Assembly: GCA_017963715.1 (NCBI GenBank)
Contig: JAGCTK010000028.1
Span: forward strand, 1-6,233
Direction of reading: 5' to 3'
DNA from: Alphaproteobacteria bacterium
Lineage (GTDB): Bacteria; Pseudomonadota; Alphaproteobacteria; RF32; CAG-239
Length of the DNA: 6,233 nucleotides
The translations under genes were made by a program, and so were the position numbers. This document shows positions 5,271 through 6,233 of the stretch, one piece after another (the stretch's first letter is position 1; each line of letters starts with the position of its first letter). The notes beneath the pieces were generated by a model that was given only the letters and a program-made list of their open reading frames with translations, had not been told where the DNA came from and did not search any database.

Positions 5271-6233
5271 ATGCAGAGCGATTTGCAAAAATTTTTGGAC
5301 GAGTTGAGGTCACGCCTGTCGGTTGCCGACGTGGTGGGCGAAAAAGTCAAACTTGTGCGCAAGGGGCGGGAATATATCGGTCTTTGCCCGTTCCACAACG
5401 AAAAAACGCCTTCGTTTACGGTCAATGAAGCCAAAGGTTTTTACCACTGTTTCGGTTGCGGCGCACATGGCGACATCATCCGTTTTGAGATGGAGGCCAA
5501 CGGCCTGCCGTTTATGGATGCGGTTGAAAAACTGGCACACAAAGCCGGTTTGACGTTGCCGAAATTTTCTAAAGAAAATTCGCTCGAACATCAAAAACGC
5601 CAGTCTTTGTTTGAAATTATGGAACTGGCGGTTGCATTTTATGAAAAACAATTAAGACTGCCGGTCGGTGCCAAGGGGTTGGAATATTTTTATCATCGCG
5701 GGCTTGATGATGCGCTGATCAAAAAATTCAGATTGGGTTATGCGCCGTCAAGCAACAACTTGAAGGCCTATTTAAAATCGGAAGGTGTCAACGAGTTTGA
5801 TATGTCCGAACTCGGTTTGATTGTTACGCCGCAAGAGGGCGATAAAACAACGCGCGATTTTTTCAAGGATCGGGTGATGATACCGATTTTTGACAAGCAA
5901 AATCGGCCGATTGCCTTTGGTGGGCGCATCATGGGCGACGGTCAGCCGAAATACTTAAATTCGCCCGAAACAACTTTGTTTAACAAACGTCAAATGCTCT
6001 ACAACTATAACTTTGCGCGTGATGCGGGTTATGCGGCAAAACGGCTTGTTATATGCGAAGGATATATGGATGTGATTGCGCTTGATAAATTCGGTTTTTC
6101 GTATGCGGCAGCACCGATGGGAACGGCCTTAACCGAAGAACAGATTATGCAGGCTTGGAAAGTGGTCAGTGAGCCTGTTTTGTGTTTTGACGGTGATGCG
6201 GCCGGTATCAAGGCGGCGATTCGTTCGATTGAC
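5271..6233 (+). CDS. dnaG: DNA primase DnaG (partial, 3' end outside window)
   Basis: DnaG makes the RNA primers for Okazaki fragments and acts with the replicative helicase. The visible 321 residues include the N-terminal CHC2 zinc-binding domain with Cys39, His42, Cys60 and Cys63 (CPFHNEKTPSF and FYHCFGCGAHGD). The N-terminal part of the RNA polymerase core follows, containing FFKDRVMIPIFD, AFGGR and PKYLNSPET. The first TOPRIM motifs come last: EGYMDV (263-268) with catalytic Glu263, and DGD (307-309) with the metal-binding acids. The rest of TOPRIM and the helicase-binding domain lie beyond the window, since the family is usually about 580-660 residues. The start at 5271 fits the family's usual N-terminus (QKFLDELRSRLSVADVV). 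No clear Shine-Dalgarno precedes it, so it may rely on coupling with yqeY, five bases upstream. In related genomes rpoD often follows; that cannot be seen here. Confidence 0.96.
   Translation, partial: MQSDLQKFLDELRSRLSVADVVGEKVKLVRKGREYIGLCPFHNEKTPSFTVNEAKGFYHCFGCGAHGDIIRFEMEANGLPFMDAVEKLAHKAGLTLPKFSKENSLEHQKRQSLFEIMELAVAFYEKQLRLPVGAKGLEYFYHRGLDDALIKKFRLGYAPSSNNLKAYLKSEGVNEFDMSELGLIVTPQEGDKTTRDFFKDRVMIPIFDKQNRPIAFGGRIMGDGQPKYLNSPETTLFNKRQMLYNYNFARDAGYAAKRLVICEGYMDVIALDKFGFSYAAAPMGTALTEEQIMQAWKVVSEPVLCFDGDAAGIKAAIRSID

Noticed and set aside
5246..5651. Minus-strand and alternative-frame ORFs across the dnaG 5' end
   Set aside because: They are shadows of the dnaG frame, which carries the full CHC2 zinc finger and later TOPRIM motifs without interruption.
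1..6233. Search for tRNA or rRNA genes, CRISPR repeats, insertion sequences, phage genes or defence systems
   Set aside because: Coding is almost continuous with recognised housekeeping genes; no repeated units, transposase motifs or cloverleaf-like sequences were noticed by eye.

Overview
This 6.2 kb window looks like ordinary chromosomal housekeeping DNA from a Gram-negative bacterium. The best guess is an alphaproteobacterium of moderate-to-low GC. The reasons are the gene order ftsE-ftsX-DUF218-plsC with a divergent zinc-ribbon/DUF3426 protein, and yqeY placed directly before dnaG. Both arrangements are, from memory, typical of that class; no database search was possible. The variant of the tRNA thiolase MnmA resembles, from memory, forms found in anaerobes, so an anaerobic or host-associated lineage is possible, but this is only inference.

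Left arm (1-3971, minus strand): a tightly packed, probably single transcription unit. Read in the direction of transcription it is ftsE (ABC ATPase), ftsX (its membrane partner), a DUF218/YdcF-SanA-like membrane-anchored protein, plsC (1-acyl-glycerol-3-phosphate acyltransferase) and mnmA (tRNA 2-thiouridine synthase, cut by the window's left edge). Junctions are a 17-base overlap, 0 bases, 12 bases and 1 base. The first four genes concern the cell envelope: FtsEX signals to peptidoglycan hydrolases at division, the DUF218 family is linked to envelope integrity, and PlsC makes phosphatidic acid. MnmA modifies the wobble uridine of certain tRNAs.

Centre (3972-4109): the only real intergenic space, about 138 bases. 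It is AT-rich and holds divergent promoter candidates: a good extended -10 for ftsE and a weaker -35/-10 pair for the rightward genes.

Right arm (4110-6233, plus strand): a membrane-anchored zinc-ribbon protein, yqeY (GatB/YqeY domain) and dnaG (primase, cut by the right edge after 321 residues), again closely spaced and probably co-transcribed.

I saw no RNA genes, mobile elements, CRISPR arrays, phage genes or convincing intrinsic terminators, and I do not think the window contains a novel system. The points most worth a second look are the unusual cysteine layout of MnmA, the start site and promoter of ftsE, and the divergent zinc-ribbon gene beside ftsEX.
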